DNA of 53,058 nucleotides from RGIG4694 sp964501705 (GTDB taxonomy: Bacteria; Bacillota; Clostridia; Oscillospirales; Ruminococcaceae). The DNA lies in the NCBI GenBank assembly GCA_964501705.1, contig CAZCUQ010000003.1, forward strand, positions 1 to 53,058, in the 5' to 3' direction. The notes under the pieces are model-generated. The model was given only the letters and a program-made list of their open reading frames with translations, was not told the origin of the DNA and searched no databases. Below are positions 41,230 through 49,518 of this stretch, piece after piece (within the stretch, counting starts at the first letter, position 1; each line of letters starts with the position of its first letter). Made by a program: the position numbers and the translations under genes.

Positions 41230-43695
41230 TTATACGCTTACGGCATTGTCGGACGATTTTTCGTCTGCCGTCGCCGCTTGCGGAACGGTTTTTCTTTTTC
41301 TTGTGGTCTTAGCCTTTTTCGGAGATGTAAGAGCAGCATCCAGCACGTCGGAGAGCTTATCCGCAATAATAAATCTTATATTTTCCTTTACGGCGTTGTC
41401 TACCTCATCGAGATCTCCCTCGTTGCCTTTGGGAATTATCACAGTCTTTATGCCCTCTTTGTAGGCAGCCATGGTTTTTTCACGCAGTCCGCCGATGGGA
41501 AGGACTTTTCCGTGAAGAGTTATTTCTCCCGTCATTGCAACGTCTGAACGGACGGGTATTCCCGAAAGCGCGGAAACAAGCGCCGTTGTCATGGTAACTC
41601 CCGCAGACGGACCGTCCTTCGGAGTAGCTCCTTCGGGAGCGTGTATATGAATGTCGCGCGTTTTGTAAAAGTCATCGGGAATACCGTATTTTCTGCATAC
41701 GGTTCTCACGTAGCTTACGGCTATCTTTGCGCTTTCCTTCATCACATCGCCCAGAGAGCCGGTTGTTTCGATGTGACCCTTTCCCGTCATCACGACAGCC
41801 TCCATCGGGAGCATTACTCCGCCGACGGAAGTCCACGCAAGACCGTTTGCCATACCGACCTCATCGCGCTTTGAGACTTCGCTGTCAGCGTATTTTTTGT
41901 GTCCCAAAAAGCCTTCGATATTTCGCGAGGTCACGGAGACCTTCTGTTTTTCACCCGAAACTATTTCCTTCGCCGCTTTTCTGCAAAGCTCGGCTATCTT
42001 TCTTTCCAGAGAACGCACACCCGCTTCTCTGGTGTAGAAATCGATAATTATATAGACCGCACTGTCGGCTATCTTCATGTTTGAAGCTTTAAGCCCGTGT
42101 TTTTTTATCTGCTTGGGAATAAGATGTTCCTTTGCTATGTGGAATTTTTCTTCTCTTGTATAGCTTGAAAGCTCGATGACTTCCATTCTGTCAAGAAGCG
42201 GAGCATCGATAAGAGAAACGTTGTTTGCGGTCGTGATGAAGAGTACGTTGCTCAGATCGAACGGCACCTCTATGTAATGGTCACGAAACGCGAAATTCTG
42301 CTCGGAATCGAGAACCTCCAGAAGCGCCGCCGAGGGATCGCCTCTCATATCGCTTGAAAGCTTGTCTATCTCATCGAGCATAATAAGCGGATTATTTGTT
42401 CCCGCCTGTCTGACTGCGGATATTATTCTTCCGGGCATCGCGCCCACGTAGGTTTTTCTGTGACCTCTTATATCCGCCTCGTCTCTTATTCCTCCCAGAG
42501 AAACTCTGACGTATTTTCTTCCGAGAGCGGACGCTATGGATTTTCCGATAGAAGTTTTCCCCACTCCCGGAGGTCCCACGAGACAGATTATCTGTCCCTT
42601 TATATCGGGAGCAAGAGCGCGTACCGCTATATTTTCAATTATTCTGTCCTTTACCTTTGCAAGACCGTAATGATCATCGTCGAGTACCTTTCTCGCATTT
42701 CCGATATCGTTGTTGTCCTCTGTTTTTTCATTCCACGGAAGCTCCAGAACGGTATCGAGATAAGTACGTATGACAGCCGCATCCTGGGACATTGCGGGCA
42801 TTTTAAGATATCTTTCGTTTTCTTTCAGAAGCTTCTTTTCCACATCCTCCGGAAGACGAAGCGCCTTTATTCTTTCGGAGCAGTCATCGTCCTCAATCTG
42901 GTCGAGCGGATAATATTCCACATCGCCCGATTCATCGGGCACTCCCGTGAGCTGTTCCTTTATTGCCCGCATCTGTTCGCGGAGATAGTATTCTCTTTGG
43001 GTATTGTCTATTCTCTCCCGCACTTTTTCATTAAGCTGTCTTTCAATCGACATGACCTCTTTTTCGCGGACGAGCATGGTCATCAGCATACCGAGACGAA
43101 GCTCGTAGCTGTCCTCTTCAAGAAGTGCCTGCTTATCGTCGGGGCTTAAAAGGATATTGAATGACAAAGCCTCGAAAAGCTCCTTGGGTTCCTTTGCGCA
43201 GAATATACGGTCGCGGAGTTCATCGGGCATTCTCGGAAGAAATTCGGAATACTGTCCGAAAGCGTCCTTTGTGGCTCTCATAACGGCTTCTGTCTCAACG
43301 TTGTTGAATTCCGGGGGAGATTCGGGCAGAGCCGTTATTTCGGCGGTCATAAAATCCCCCTCCGTGATCATCTTTACTGCCCTTGCGCGGTAAAGGCCCT
43401 CCGCCATAACGCTGACTATCTCATCGGAAGCCCTGAGAGTCTGTCTTATTTCGGCGACGACGCCTATCTCGCAGATATCCTCGGGGGTGAGATCCTCCGC
43501 CTCGTAATTTTCCTGAAGAGACAGAAACACGAGATTATTTCCAACGTTCAGCATGGATTCCTTTAGAGCGTTAATGGATTTTTCTCTTCCCGCGTCGAAA
43601 TGAACAACGGCGTTCGGGAAAACGACGAGTCCTCTGAGAGGGATCATCGGCATTATGCTTGTCTTATTTTTTGTTGATGTATTATCTTTTTTCAA
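41230..43695 (-). CDS. lon: ATP-dependent protease Lon (LonA)
   Basis: Cytoplasmic AAA+ serine protease. Order: N-terminal LON substrate domain (MIPLRGLVVFPNAVVHFD), helical linker, AAA+ module (Walker A GPPGVGKTSIGKS, Walker B LIMLDEIDKL), and a proteolytic domain with Ser in PKDGPSAGV and Lys in GGLREKTMAA. A Lys/Ala-rich tail ends the protein. The open frame starts at 43818, but TTG at 43695 follows GGAAAGGAGG at ideal spacing and gives 821 aa, normal for LonA; the upstream frame crosses the promoter. First gene of lon-engB-lysA. Confidence 0.95.
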   Translation of the reverse strand: MKKDNTSTKNKTSIMPMIPLRGLVVFPNAVVHFDAGREKSINALKESMLNVGNNLVFLSLQENYEAEDLTPEDICEIGVVAEIRQTLRASDEIVSVMAEGLYRARAVKMITEGDFMTAEITALPESPPEFNNVETEAVMRATKDAFGQYSEFLPRMPDELRDRIFCAKEPKELFEALSFNILLSPDDKQALLEEDSYELRLGMLMTMLVREKEVMSIERQLNEKVRERIDNTQREYYLREQMRAIKEQLTGVPDESGDVEYYPLDQIEDDDCSERIKALRLPEDVEKKLLKENERYLKMPAMSQDAAVIRTYLDTVLELPWNEKTEDNNDIGNARKVLDDDHYGLAKVKDRIIENIAVRALAPDIKGQIICLVGPPGVGKTSIGKSIASALGRKYVRVSLGGIRDEADIRGHRKTYVGAMPGRIISAVRQAGTNNPLIMLDEIDKLSSDMRGDPSAALLEVLDSEQNFAFRDHYIEVPFDLSNVLFITTANNVSLIDAPLLDRMEVIELSSYTREEKFHIAKEHLIPKQIKKHGLKASNMKIADSAVYIIIDFYTREAGVRSLERKIAELCRKAAKEIVSGEKQKVSVTSRNIEGFLGHKKYADSEVSKRDEVGMANGLAWTSVGGVMLPMEAVVMTGKGHIETTGSLGDVMKESAKIAVSYVRTVCRKYGIPDDFYKTRDIHIHAPEGATPKDGPSAGVTMTTALVSALSGIPVRSDVAMTGEITLHGKVLPIGGLREKTMAAYKEGIKTVIIPKGNEGDLDEVDNAVKENIRFIIADKLSDVLDAALTSPKKAKTTRKRKTVPQAATADEKSSDNAVSV

Positions 43696-43789
43696 GGTAT
43701 GAAGCCTCCTTTCCCGACATAAAAATTTTAAACGCAGTATTCTTTTAATGAGTTTAAAAATTTCATGTCCGACACAATGGCTTAAATAT

Positions 43790-43818
43790 ATTATAATACA
43801 AACAAATCGATTTTGCAA
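43790..43818 (-). promoter_or_regulatory. Promoter of lon-engB-lysA
   Basis: Minus strand: TTGCAA (43818-43813), 17 bp, TATAAT (43795-43790); leader of ~90 nt. No CIRCE or CtsR-like box is evident to me. Confidence 0.75.
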
Positions 43819-43866
43819 GTAACAATTTTATATATTGTTTTTTCATATAAATGCATGAAAAAGAAA

Positions 43867-44955
43867 CTAAAAAGTCCTTAATATTTTCCTGTCGCAGAAT
43901 TCACATTCAAGGGTATCGTTCGCGCCGATAAAGCTTTTCGGGAGATAATGCTCCGAATTGGTTACGCATTTGGGATTGCCGCATTTTATCGTGGGGTATT
44001 CCTTTCCCGCAAGCAGAGGCATTTTCTTATTCTTTTCCTCAAGCATTGTGAGGATAAGCGCCATTCTCACGTACATTCCGAATTTTGCCTGTTTGTAGTA
44101 AGCTGCTCTCTTGTCGTCATCCACGTCCATGCTTATCTCGTCCACTCTGGGGAGCGGGTGAAGAACTATCATATCTTTTTTTGCGAGAGCCATTTTTTTC
44201 TTATCGAGGATATAGACATGATTTTGCGCCTTATATTCTTCCTCGCTTGAAAATCTCTCGCGCTGGATTCTTGTCATATAGAGGATATCGAGCGAAGAGA
44301 TCGCCTCTTCCAGAGTGTTTGCCTCTGTGAATTTACAGCCCGAAGCGGACAGGATATCCTTGACGTAAGCGGGCATTCTCAGAGACGGCGTGGATATCAT
44401 AATGAATTTATTGGTATTGTACGCGGAAAGCGCCTTGCAGAGAGAATGGACCGTTCTTCCGTTCAAAAGGTCTCCGCACAGACCGACCGTCATATTTTCG
44501 AGGCTGCCCTTCATTTTGTACAGCGTCAGCAGGTCGGTAAGAGTCTGTGTGGGGTGGAGGTGAGAGCCGTCTCCCGCGTTTATTATGGGACATTCCGCGG
44601 AGAGCGCGGCCGCCTTTGCGGAGCCGTCCAGAGGATTTCGCATGACCATTATATCAGCGTAGCCCGAAACTATTTTCGTTGTATCCTTTAAATTTTCTCC
44701 CTTGGCGACGGACGAGGTAGCGGGGTTATCAAAGCCTATAATAGTCCCCCCCAGGCGGAGCATTGCCGTCTGGAAAGACATCTGTGTACGTGTGGACGGT
44801 TCGTAGAAGAGGGTAGCCATTATTTTCCCCTCGCAGGCTTTACTGTATGCGGACGGATTATCGGCGATCTTTGCGCCGAGTCTGATTATTTTCATCCACC
44901 AATCCGAAGAAAAATCGCTCAGATCGATAAGATTGATATAATTTGAAAGAACCAT
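43867..44955 (-). CDS. pyrB: Aspartate carbamoyltransferase with fused PyrI-type zinc domain
   Basis: Second step of pyrimidine synthesis. Catalytic blocks: YEPSTRTQMSF, SSVAKGENLKDT (loop with the active Lys), HPTQTLTDLL and HPLPRVDEIS. ATG at 44955 has GGAGG 9 nt upstream; the longer frame to 45066 is rejected. At 362 aa it is longer than ordinary PyrB (~310). The last ~38 residues carry Cys325-x4-Cys330 and Cys351-x2-Cys354 (CGNPKC and CEFC), the same spacing class as the zinc domain of the regulatory chain PyrI, but no allosteric nucleotide domain and no separate pyrI gene. The subunit therefore seems to carry its own structural zinc module. Confidence 0.92.
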   Translation of the reverse strand: MVLSNYINLIDLSDFSSDWWMKIIRLGAKIADNPSAYSKACEGKIMATLFYEPSTRTQMSFQTAMLRLGGTIIGFDNPATSSVAKGENLKDTTKIVSGYADIMVMRNPLDGSAKAAALSAECPIINAGDGSHLHPTQTLTDLLTLYKMKGSLENMTVGLCGDLLNGRTVHSLCKALSAYNTNKFIMISTPSLRMPAYVKDILSASGCKFTEANTLEEAISSLDILYMTRIQRERFSSEEEYKAQNHVYILDKKKMALAKKDMIVLHPLPRVDEISMDVDDDKRAAYYKQAKFGMYVRMALILTMLEEKNKKMPLLAGKEYPTIKCGNPKCVTNSEHYLPKSFIGANDTLECEFCDRKILRTF

Positions 44956-44995
44956 ATTTTCATTCCTCCGAAAGAATTTTCTCATAAGCAAATTT

Positions 44996-45024
44996 ATTAT
45001 AACATACTTTTTCTCCAATTGCAA
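44996..45024 (-). promoter_or_regulatory. Promoter of pyrB
   Basis: Minus strand: TTGCAA (45024-45019), 17 bp, TATAAT (45001-44996) with extended -10 TGT. Confidence 0.75.
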
Positions 45025-45111
45025 TATTTTTTTCCGCCTCGCCGTCCTTTTTTTCCTGAAAATCATATTTCATTTGCTGTAACTCTTATCGGATTTACTT
45101 GTTTCGGTTCA

Positions 45112-45239
45112 GGTTACTTCATGTTGTTTCCGGCATCGGATTATTGCCGGCTTCGGGTAAGTTTGCTCTTTGCCCGAAGCTCCGAAAAAAACAAATGAAA
45201 TCTGATTTGAAGTTATCCGAAAAATCGGCGGGAGTAACC
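45112..45239 (-). repeat. Putative structured element, copy A
   Basis: On the minus strand it opens GGTTACT and closes AGTAACC (a possible closing stem). Inside are CCGA-TTTT-TCGG, the shared block CGGATAACTTCAAAT, GCTTCGGG with CCCGAAGC (45180-45151) and CCGGC with GCCGG. It resembles copy B at 28233-28331, with paired changes in the hairpin arms. It lies ~90 bp upstream of the pyrB promoter, same orientation. The rest of the 350-bp divergent region shows nothing else beyond promoter elements. Confidence 0.45.
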
Positions 45240-45307
45240 GTAACGCAGAGAATATTTTACGCTTTTTCTCAATATATATAGTATAAAAATGATAAAGGGG
45301 CTTCTTG

Positions 45308-45691
45308 ATGAACAGAATATCGAATGAAAAATTAAAAGCGGCGGTCGTTTCGGCACTTGCGTCGGTGGGAGCGGTTTTTTTGTGCCTTCTGTTGTTCTCG
45401 TGGTTCAGGACGTCGTTTGATCTCCCCGAAAGCTCCCTCAGAGCGATGTCGGGAGCGGCAATATGCGCGGGGTGCTTTTTCGGAGCGTTCTTCGCCGCGA
45501 ATATCCGCCGGAAGCGCGGTTTTGTTATAGGAATAATGTTCGGAGCGGCATTCTTTCTTGTACTTATGATACTCGGAGGGATATTTGTCAGGGCTTTTTC
45601 CTCCGACGGGATACTCTCCAAGGCGGCACTTATATTCTGCTTTGCGGTGTCGGGCGGGATCTTCGGCGTAAATACCAAAAAAATACTCTGA
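45308..45691 (+). CDS. TIGR04086-type membrane protein
   Basis: A 127-aa protein with four hydrophobic segments (from VVSALASVGAVFLCLLLFSW to the C-terminal ALIFCFAVSGGIFGV). Pattern and location match the TIGR04086 family of small clostridial membrane proteins found near yajC and the SCIFF genes. ATG at 45308 follows AAAGGGG. It is upstream of scfA with its own spacing, so co-transcription is uncertain. Function unknown. Confidence 0.75.
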   Translation: MNRISNEKLKAAVVSALASVGAVFLCLLLFSWFRTSFDLPESSLRAMSGAAICAGCFFGAFFAANIRRKRGFVIGIMFGAAFFLVLMILGGIFVRAFSSDGILSKAALIFCFAVSGGIFGVNTKKIL

Positions 45692-45796
45692 AAAGACGGA
45701 TTTTTTGTTTGGAAAAACGCCTTTGAAAGCCGTGAATGATCTGCGAACGCGGCAAGTATGACTGCTCCCGCAAACAAATATTGTATAAAATGACTA

Positions 45797-45825
45797 TTGA
45801 AATCCGAAAAATAGTATGCTATAAT
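45797..45825 (+). promoter_or_regulatory. Promoter of scfA-scfB
   Basis: TTGAAA (45797-45802), 17 bp, TATAAT (45820-45825) with extended -10 TGC. Confidence 0.8.
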
Positions 45826-45868
45826 ATTTTATGTCAAATAAAAACATGAAAAAACGGAGGATGAGGAT

Positions 45869-46006
45869 ATGAAGCATATCAGAACAATCAATAAGGCAAA
45901 TCTCAGAGCTACTGCCGATAAGGGCGGCTGCGGAAAGTGCCAGGCGTCATGTCAGTCTGCCTGCAAGACTTCCTGCACTGTCGCTAATCAGAAATGCGAA
46001 AAATAA
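45869..46006 (+). CDS. scfA: SCIFF ranthipeptide precursor (six cysteines in forty-five residues)
   Basis: A 45-aa peptide, starting MKHIRTINKANLRA, with exactly six Cys at 21, 24, 28, 32, 36 and 43: the defining SCIFF pattern. The precursor of the near-universal clostridial ranthipeptide. In the studied C. thermocellum homologue the maturase links Cys32 to Thr37; both residues are at the same positions here. GGAGG is 8 nt before the ATG at 45869. The maturase gene follows after ~100 nt, with an attenuator-like hairpin in between. No exporter or protease is next to it. Biological role is not established; quorum-like signalling has been proposed for relatives. Confidence 0.96.
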   Translation: MKHIRTINKANLRATADKGGCGKCQASCQSACKTSCTVANQKCEK

Positions 46007-46027
46007 TCTTTCCGGCACTGTATTCGA

Positions 46028-46063
46028 AAGGGTTAAAGCGGCGAGGCTTTAGCCCTATTTTTA
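46028..46063 (+). terminator. Attenuator-like hairpin between scfA and scfB
   Basis: AGGGTTAAAGC (46029-46039) pairs along all 11 positions (one G-T) with GCTTTAGCCCT (46046-46056) around GGCGAG, followed by ATTTTTAT. A short U-tract suggests partial termination, which would leave more precursor than maturase message. Confidence 0.7.
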
Positions 46064-46104
46064 TAAATAGTACGGAAAACGATATTCGGTTAGGAGAAAA
46101 TGAA

Positions 46105-47481
46105 ATGATCCATAAATATAAACAGAACGGCTACAATATTGTTCTTGATGTACACAGCGGCGGCGTTCATCTTGTGGACGAGCTTACATATGATATGCTT
46201 GATAACGTATCTCCGCCGTTTGAGGATAAATGCCCCGAATCGGTGATCGAAAAGCTTTCAAGATTCTACGACAGAGAGGAAATTATTTCATGCTATGAAG
46301 AGGTCAGGGAGCTTCACGGGGAAAATATCCTCTTTTCGGACGATGATTACGAGCAGTTTGCAAAAATGTCCGTGGCTGCTCCCGTAAAGGCTATGTGCCT
46401 GCTTATTTCCATGGACTGCAATTTAAGGTGCGAGTACTGTTTCGCTTCTACGGGAGACTACGGTCTCGGAAGAAAGGTAATGGATTTTGAAACGGGGAAA
46501 AAAGCTCTTGATTTCCTTATTAAAGAATCCGCAAACCGCGAGACTTTAGAGGTCGATTTCTTCGGCGGGGAGCCGCTTATGAATTTCGATACAATAAAAA
46601 AACTCGTCGAATACGGACGCGCACAGGAGAAAATACATCATAAGCATTTCAGATTCACCGTCACCACGAACGGACTTCTTCTTGACGATGAAAAAACGGA
46701 TTTCCTCAACAGGGAAATGTCCAATGTGGTCCTTTCGGCGGACGGCAGACAGAACGTAAACGACCGCATGAGAAAAACTCCGAACGGAAAAGGCTCATAC
46801 GGGCTTTTCATGGACAGCTTCAAAAAGCTTGCAAAAAAACGCGGATATGAGAATTATTACGTGAGAGGCACCTTTACCAAATATAATCTTGACTTTACAA
46901 ACGATGTGCTTCACCTCTTTGACGAAGGATTTGACCAGATATCCGTCGAGCCTGTGGTATGCGAATCGGATAAGGACTACGCCATAACCGAAAAGGAACT
47001 TCCCGCGGTTTTTGCCGAGTATGAAAGACTTGCCCAGATAATCCTCGTAAACAAAAAGCAGGGAAAGCATTTCAACTTCTTTCATTTCATGCTGGATCTC
47101 GATCAGGGTCCGTGCGCGATAAAAAGGCTTCGCGGCTGCGGAAGCGGAAATGAATATGTTGCGGTCACTCCCGACGGAGATATTTATCCGTGTCATCAGT
47201 TCGTTGGCTTTGATGAGTACAAAATGGGAAATATACATGACGGTACTTTCAATGCCGAAATAAAGAAGGAATTCGCTGCGGCGCATATCTACAGCAAGAA
47301 CGACTGCCGAAGCTGCTGGGCGAAATTCTATTGCAGCGGCGGCTGCAACGCAAACAACTACATTTTTAACAAAGATATCCGTCAGGCTCATAAGCTATCC
47401 TGCGAGCTTGAAAAAAAGCGTCTCGAATGTGCCATTATGATAAAGGCGGCGGAAGCCGCAGAGGCTATGGATGATATGTGA
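46105..47481 (+). CDS. scfB: SCIFF radical SAM maturase (ranthipeptide thioether synthase)
   Basis: Installs Cys-to-backbone thioether bonds in ScfA. The N-terminal region (~1-95) forms the peptide-recognition part. The radical SAM cluster is CNLRCEYC (Cys105, 109, 112), with FFGGEPLMNF as the SAM contact. The C-terminal SPASM domain has Cys for two auxiliary clusters (GCGSGNEYVAVTPDGDIYPC, then CRSCWAKFYCSGGC). Length 458 aa is standard. ATG at 46105 follows TAGGAGAAAA; the frame opens inside scfA but that start is not used. Downstream lies the chemoreceptor gene, separated by its own promoter. Confidence 0.96.
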   Translation: MIHKYKQNGYNIVLDVHSGGVHLVDELTYDMLDNVSPPFEDKCPESVIEKLSRFYDREEIISCYEEVRELHGENILFSDDDYEQFAKMSVAAPVKAMCLLISMDCNLRCEYCFASTGDYGLGRKVMDFETGKKALDFLIKESANRETLEVDFFGGEPLMNFDTIKKLVEYGRAQEKIHHKHFRFTVTTNGLLLDDEKTDFLNREMSNVVLSADGRQNVNDRMRKTPNGKGSYGLFMDSFKKLAKKRGYENYYVRGTFTKYNLDFTNDVLHLFDEGFDQISVEPVVCESDKDYAITEKELPAVFAEYERLAQIILVNKKQGKHFNFFHFMLDLDQGPCAIKRLRGCGSGNEYVAVTPDGDIYPCHQFVGFDEYKMGNIHDGTFNAEIKKEFAAAHIYSKNDCRSCWAKFYCSGGCNANNYIFNKDIRQAHKLSCELEKKRLECAIMIKAAEAAEAMDDM

Positions 47482-47571
47482 CGCTTATTTATGCGGGAAA
47501 TTTTATTAATAAAAAATCCGCGTAATATTTGTAGATATTATATAAAAATTGTATAAATTGATGTCTGAATG

Positions 47572-47600
47572 TTGATTTTTAAAATAAAACATGATATAAT
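47572..47600 (+). promoter_or_regulatory. Promoter of the chemoreceptor gene
   Basis: TTGATT (47572-47577), 17 bp, TATAAT (47595-47600) with extended -10 TGA. The MITE-like element follows ~20 bp downstream, so it would be transcribed as part of the leader. Confidence 0.75.
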
Positions 47601-47621
47601 TGTTTTAGCAATATATTCTAC

Positions 47622-47723
47622 TATAGTCAGCGACATTAGAAATTTGACTTGAAGTCAAGCAAAAATTTTCATATATGATTTTTGCGCAGGCTGAAAGTAC
47701 AAATTTCAATGTCGTTGACTATA
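47622..47723. repeat. MITE-like palindromic element, copy 2 (102 bp)
   Basis: Starts TATAGTCAGCGACATTAGAA and ends with the inverted counterpart ...TGTCGTTGACTATA. Inner palindromes: TTGACTT/AAGTCAA and CAAAAAT/ATTTTTG around CATATATG. Near-identical to copy 1 at 22511-22612. Confidence 0.85.
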
Positions 47724-47742
47724 AAATACAGGAGGAATAAAT

Positions 47743-49476
47743 GTGGCTCTACCTGAAAAATTGAAGGCAAAAAGAGGAAGAGAACTCGCTACTATGGTAA
47801 CCCTGGTTGCGGGAATAGTTGTCGTGATTTGCTTTGTCGTTTCATTCATTATAGACGGCAAGCTTGAATCCATGGCAGTAAAAGTCATTGTTCTGCTGAT
47901 AAGCATCGTACTATGCCTTGGAAGTATTTATTTTATCACAAAGAGCATACTTGATTCGCTCATGGGCTTCGGCAGACGGCTTCTTCTGCTTGAAGAAAAC
48001 GGAGATCTTACCTCTCACGTTGAAAAGGACAACCGCGGCACCGAGATCACCGCTCTTTCAAATCTGCTTGAAAATACGATAAAAGGCGTAAATGATAATT
48101 TCAGCGAAATAGCCAACGGACTTCACAGTATAGCTAACGGAGATCTTTCATATTCGCTTAAAGGCGAATGGAAAGGCGATTTTGAACGTATAAAGCATAC
48201 ATATGACGAAATAAGCTTAAAGCTCAGAAATACTTTCTCCGAAATAAATTCCGCAACGGGTCAGGTCAACGACGGCTCTCGCCAGGTGGCAATGGGTGCT
48301 CAGAATCTGTCCGACGGAGCAGCAAAGCAGTCGGAATCCATCGAGCATCTCTCCGCCCAGATCGCGGATATTTCTCAGAAAGCCGGAAACAACGCCAAGG
48401 CGGCAAAGAATACCGCTCAGATCGTGGAACATACCAAGGAGCAGATCAGCGTTTGCTCAAAGGAAATGGATAATATGCTTGACGCTATCGACGGCATAAA
48501 TCGTTCCTCCGACGAAATAGGAAAGATCATCAAGACTATCGATGATATTGCGTTCCAGACGAATATTCTTGCTCTTAACGCGGCTGTTGAGGCGGCGCGT
48601 GCGGGAGAAGCCGGCAAGGGCTTTGCCGTTGTCGCCGACGAGGTTCGTAATCTCGCGGCGAAAAGTACCGAAGCGGCAAGTCAGACCACAGTACTTATCG
48701 AAGGTTCCGTTGCGAGCGTAAAAAAAGGCACCGAATACGCCGAGAAAACCGCCGCGATACTTAACGGCATTGTTAAGAGCGCGGCTGATATCGCGAACGA
48801 GGTCGATACTATTCTTGCCGCTTCAACTGTTCAGTCAGAGGCTATCACCGAGATCACCGAGGGTATGAGCAGCATATCAGCCGTTATTCAGAACAATACC
48901 GCGACCGCAGAGGAATCCGCCGCCGCTTCCGAGGAACTTTCGGGTCAGTCAACGCATCTTAAGGAAATGATAGGCTACTTCAAGTTTGATAAAAAAGATA
49001 TCGGATATATGACAGACAGGAGAATCGCCGAAAAGAAAGCTGTTTCCGCACAGCCAACAACGGCAGCTCCGAAGTCTGCGGCGGCAAAACCAAGCGTGAC
49101 GGCTGCGAAGCCTGCGGCGACAAAACCGAGCGTGACGGCTGCGAAGCCTGCGGCAGCAAAACCGAGCGTGACGGCTCCGAAGCCTGCGGCGGCAAAACCG
49201 AGCATGACGACTGCGAAGCCTGCGGCGGCAAAACCGAGCGTGACGGCTTCGAAGCCTGCGGCGGCAAAAGCGAGCATAACGGATGCGAAGTCCTCAGCGG
49301 TCAAACCCGTATTCAACGCAGACGAGCTTCCCAAGCCATCCGTTCCGTCGCTGTCGAACTCCAAAAGCTCCGCAAAGAATGATACGTTTGTACCCATTGA
49401 TTTTACAAGACACGTTCCCGACAAAATTGTTCTCGATGACGATGATGAATTTATCAACGTAAACAGCAAATATTAA
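47743..49476 (+). CDS. Methyl-accepting chemotaxis protein without a sensor domain, with repeat tail
   Basis: A 577-aa chemoreceptor. Two membrane segments (~17-38 and ~46-67) are joined by a loop of only a few residues, so there is no extracellular ligand domain. HAMP-like regions follow, then the signalling domain with the conserved hairpin tip AFQTNILALNAAVEAARAGE. After residue ~440 the chain becomes a Lys/Pro/Ala-rich low-complexity linker made of six 12-residue repeats (unit like KPSVTAAKPAAA) and ends in an acidic tail (VLDDDDEFINVN). GTG at 47743 follows GGAGG; the ATG two bases earlier is out of frame. A terminator follows. Confidence 0.92.
   Translation: MALPEKLKAKRGRELATMVTLVAGIVVVICFVVSFIIDGKLESMAVKVIVLLISIVLCLGSIYFITKSILDSLMGFGRRLLLLEENGDLTSHVEKDNRGTEITALSNLLENTIKGVNDNFSEIANGLHSIANGDLSYSLKGEWKGDFERIKHTYDEISLKLRNTFSEINSATGQVNDGSRQVAMGAQNLSDGAAKQSESIEHLSAQIADISQKAGNNAKAAKNTAQIVEHTKEQISVCSKEMDNMLDAIDGINRSSDEIGKIIKTIDDIAFQTNILALNAAVEAARAGEAGKGFAVVADEVRNLAAKSTEAASQTTVLIEGSVASVKKGTEYAEKTAAILNGIVKSAADIANEVDTILAASTVQSEAITEITEGMSSISAVIQNNTATAEESAAASEELSGQSTHLKEMIGYFKFDKKDIGYMTDRRIAEKKAVSAQPTTAAPKSAAAKPSVTAAKPAATKPSVTAAKPAAAKPSVTAPKPAAAKPSMTTAKPAAAKPSVTASKPAAAKASITDAKSSAVKPVFNADELPKPSVPSLSNSKSSAKNDTFVPIDFTRHVPDKIVLDDDDEFINVNSKY
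49078..49293 (+). repeat. 36-bp in-frame tandem repeat (six copies)
   Basis: Six consecutive 36-bp units from 49078, each coding AAAKPSVTAAKP-like sequence; the middle units are nearly identical and the last is more diverged. Expected to vary in copy number by slippage. Confidence 0.85.
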
Positions 49477-49479
49477 AAC

Positions 49480-49518
49480 AAACCGCGGGAGAAATAATTC
49501 TCCCGCGGTTTTATTTTT
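49480..49518. terminator. Bidirectional terminator between chemoreceptor and yajC
   Basis: AACCGCGGGAGAA (49481-49493) pairs with TTCTCCCGCGGTT (49498-49510) around ATAA, followed by TTATTTTTAT. Confidence 0.9.

Noticed and set aside
43696..43818. N-terminal extension of Lon
   Set aside because: The extra 41 codons cross a well-formed promoter and follow no ribosome-binding site, while TTG 43695 has an ideal one.
44956..45066. N-terminal extension of PyrB
   Set aside because: The extra 37 codons span the promoter and are unlike PyrB; ATG 44955 follows GGAGG.
45109..45777. 222-aa minus-strand open frame
   Set aside because: Opposes the TIGR04086 gene and runs through the structured element and two promoter regions; no ribosome-binding site.
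49078..49293. CRISPR-like array
   Set aside because: Units are contiguous 36-bp codon-phased repeats without spacers, inside an open coding frame.
48975..49469. Minus-strand repeat-rich open frames
   Set aside because: Mirror of the in-frame 36-bp repeats of the chemoreceptor tail; not a gene.
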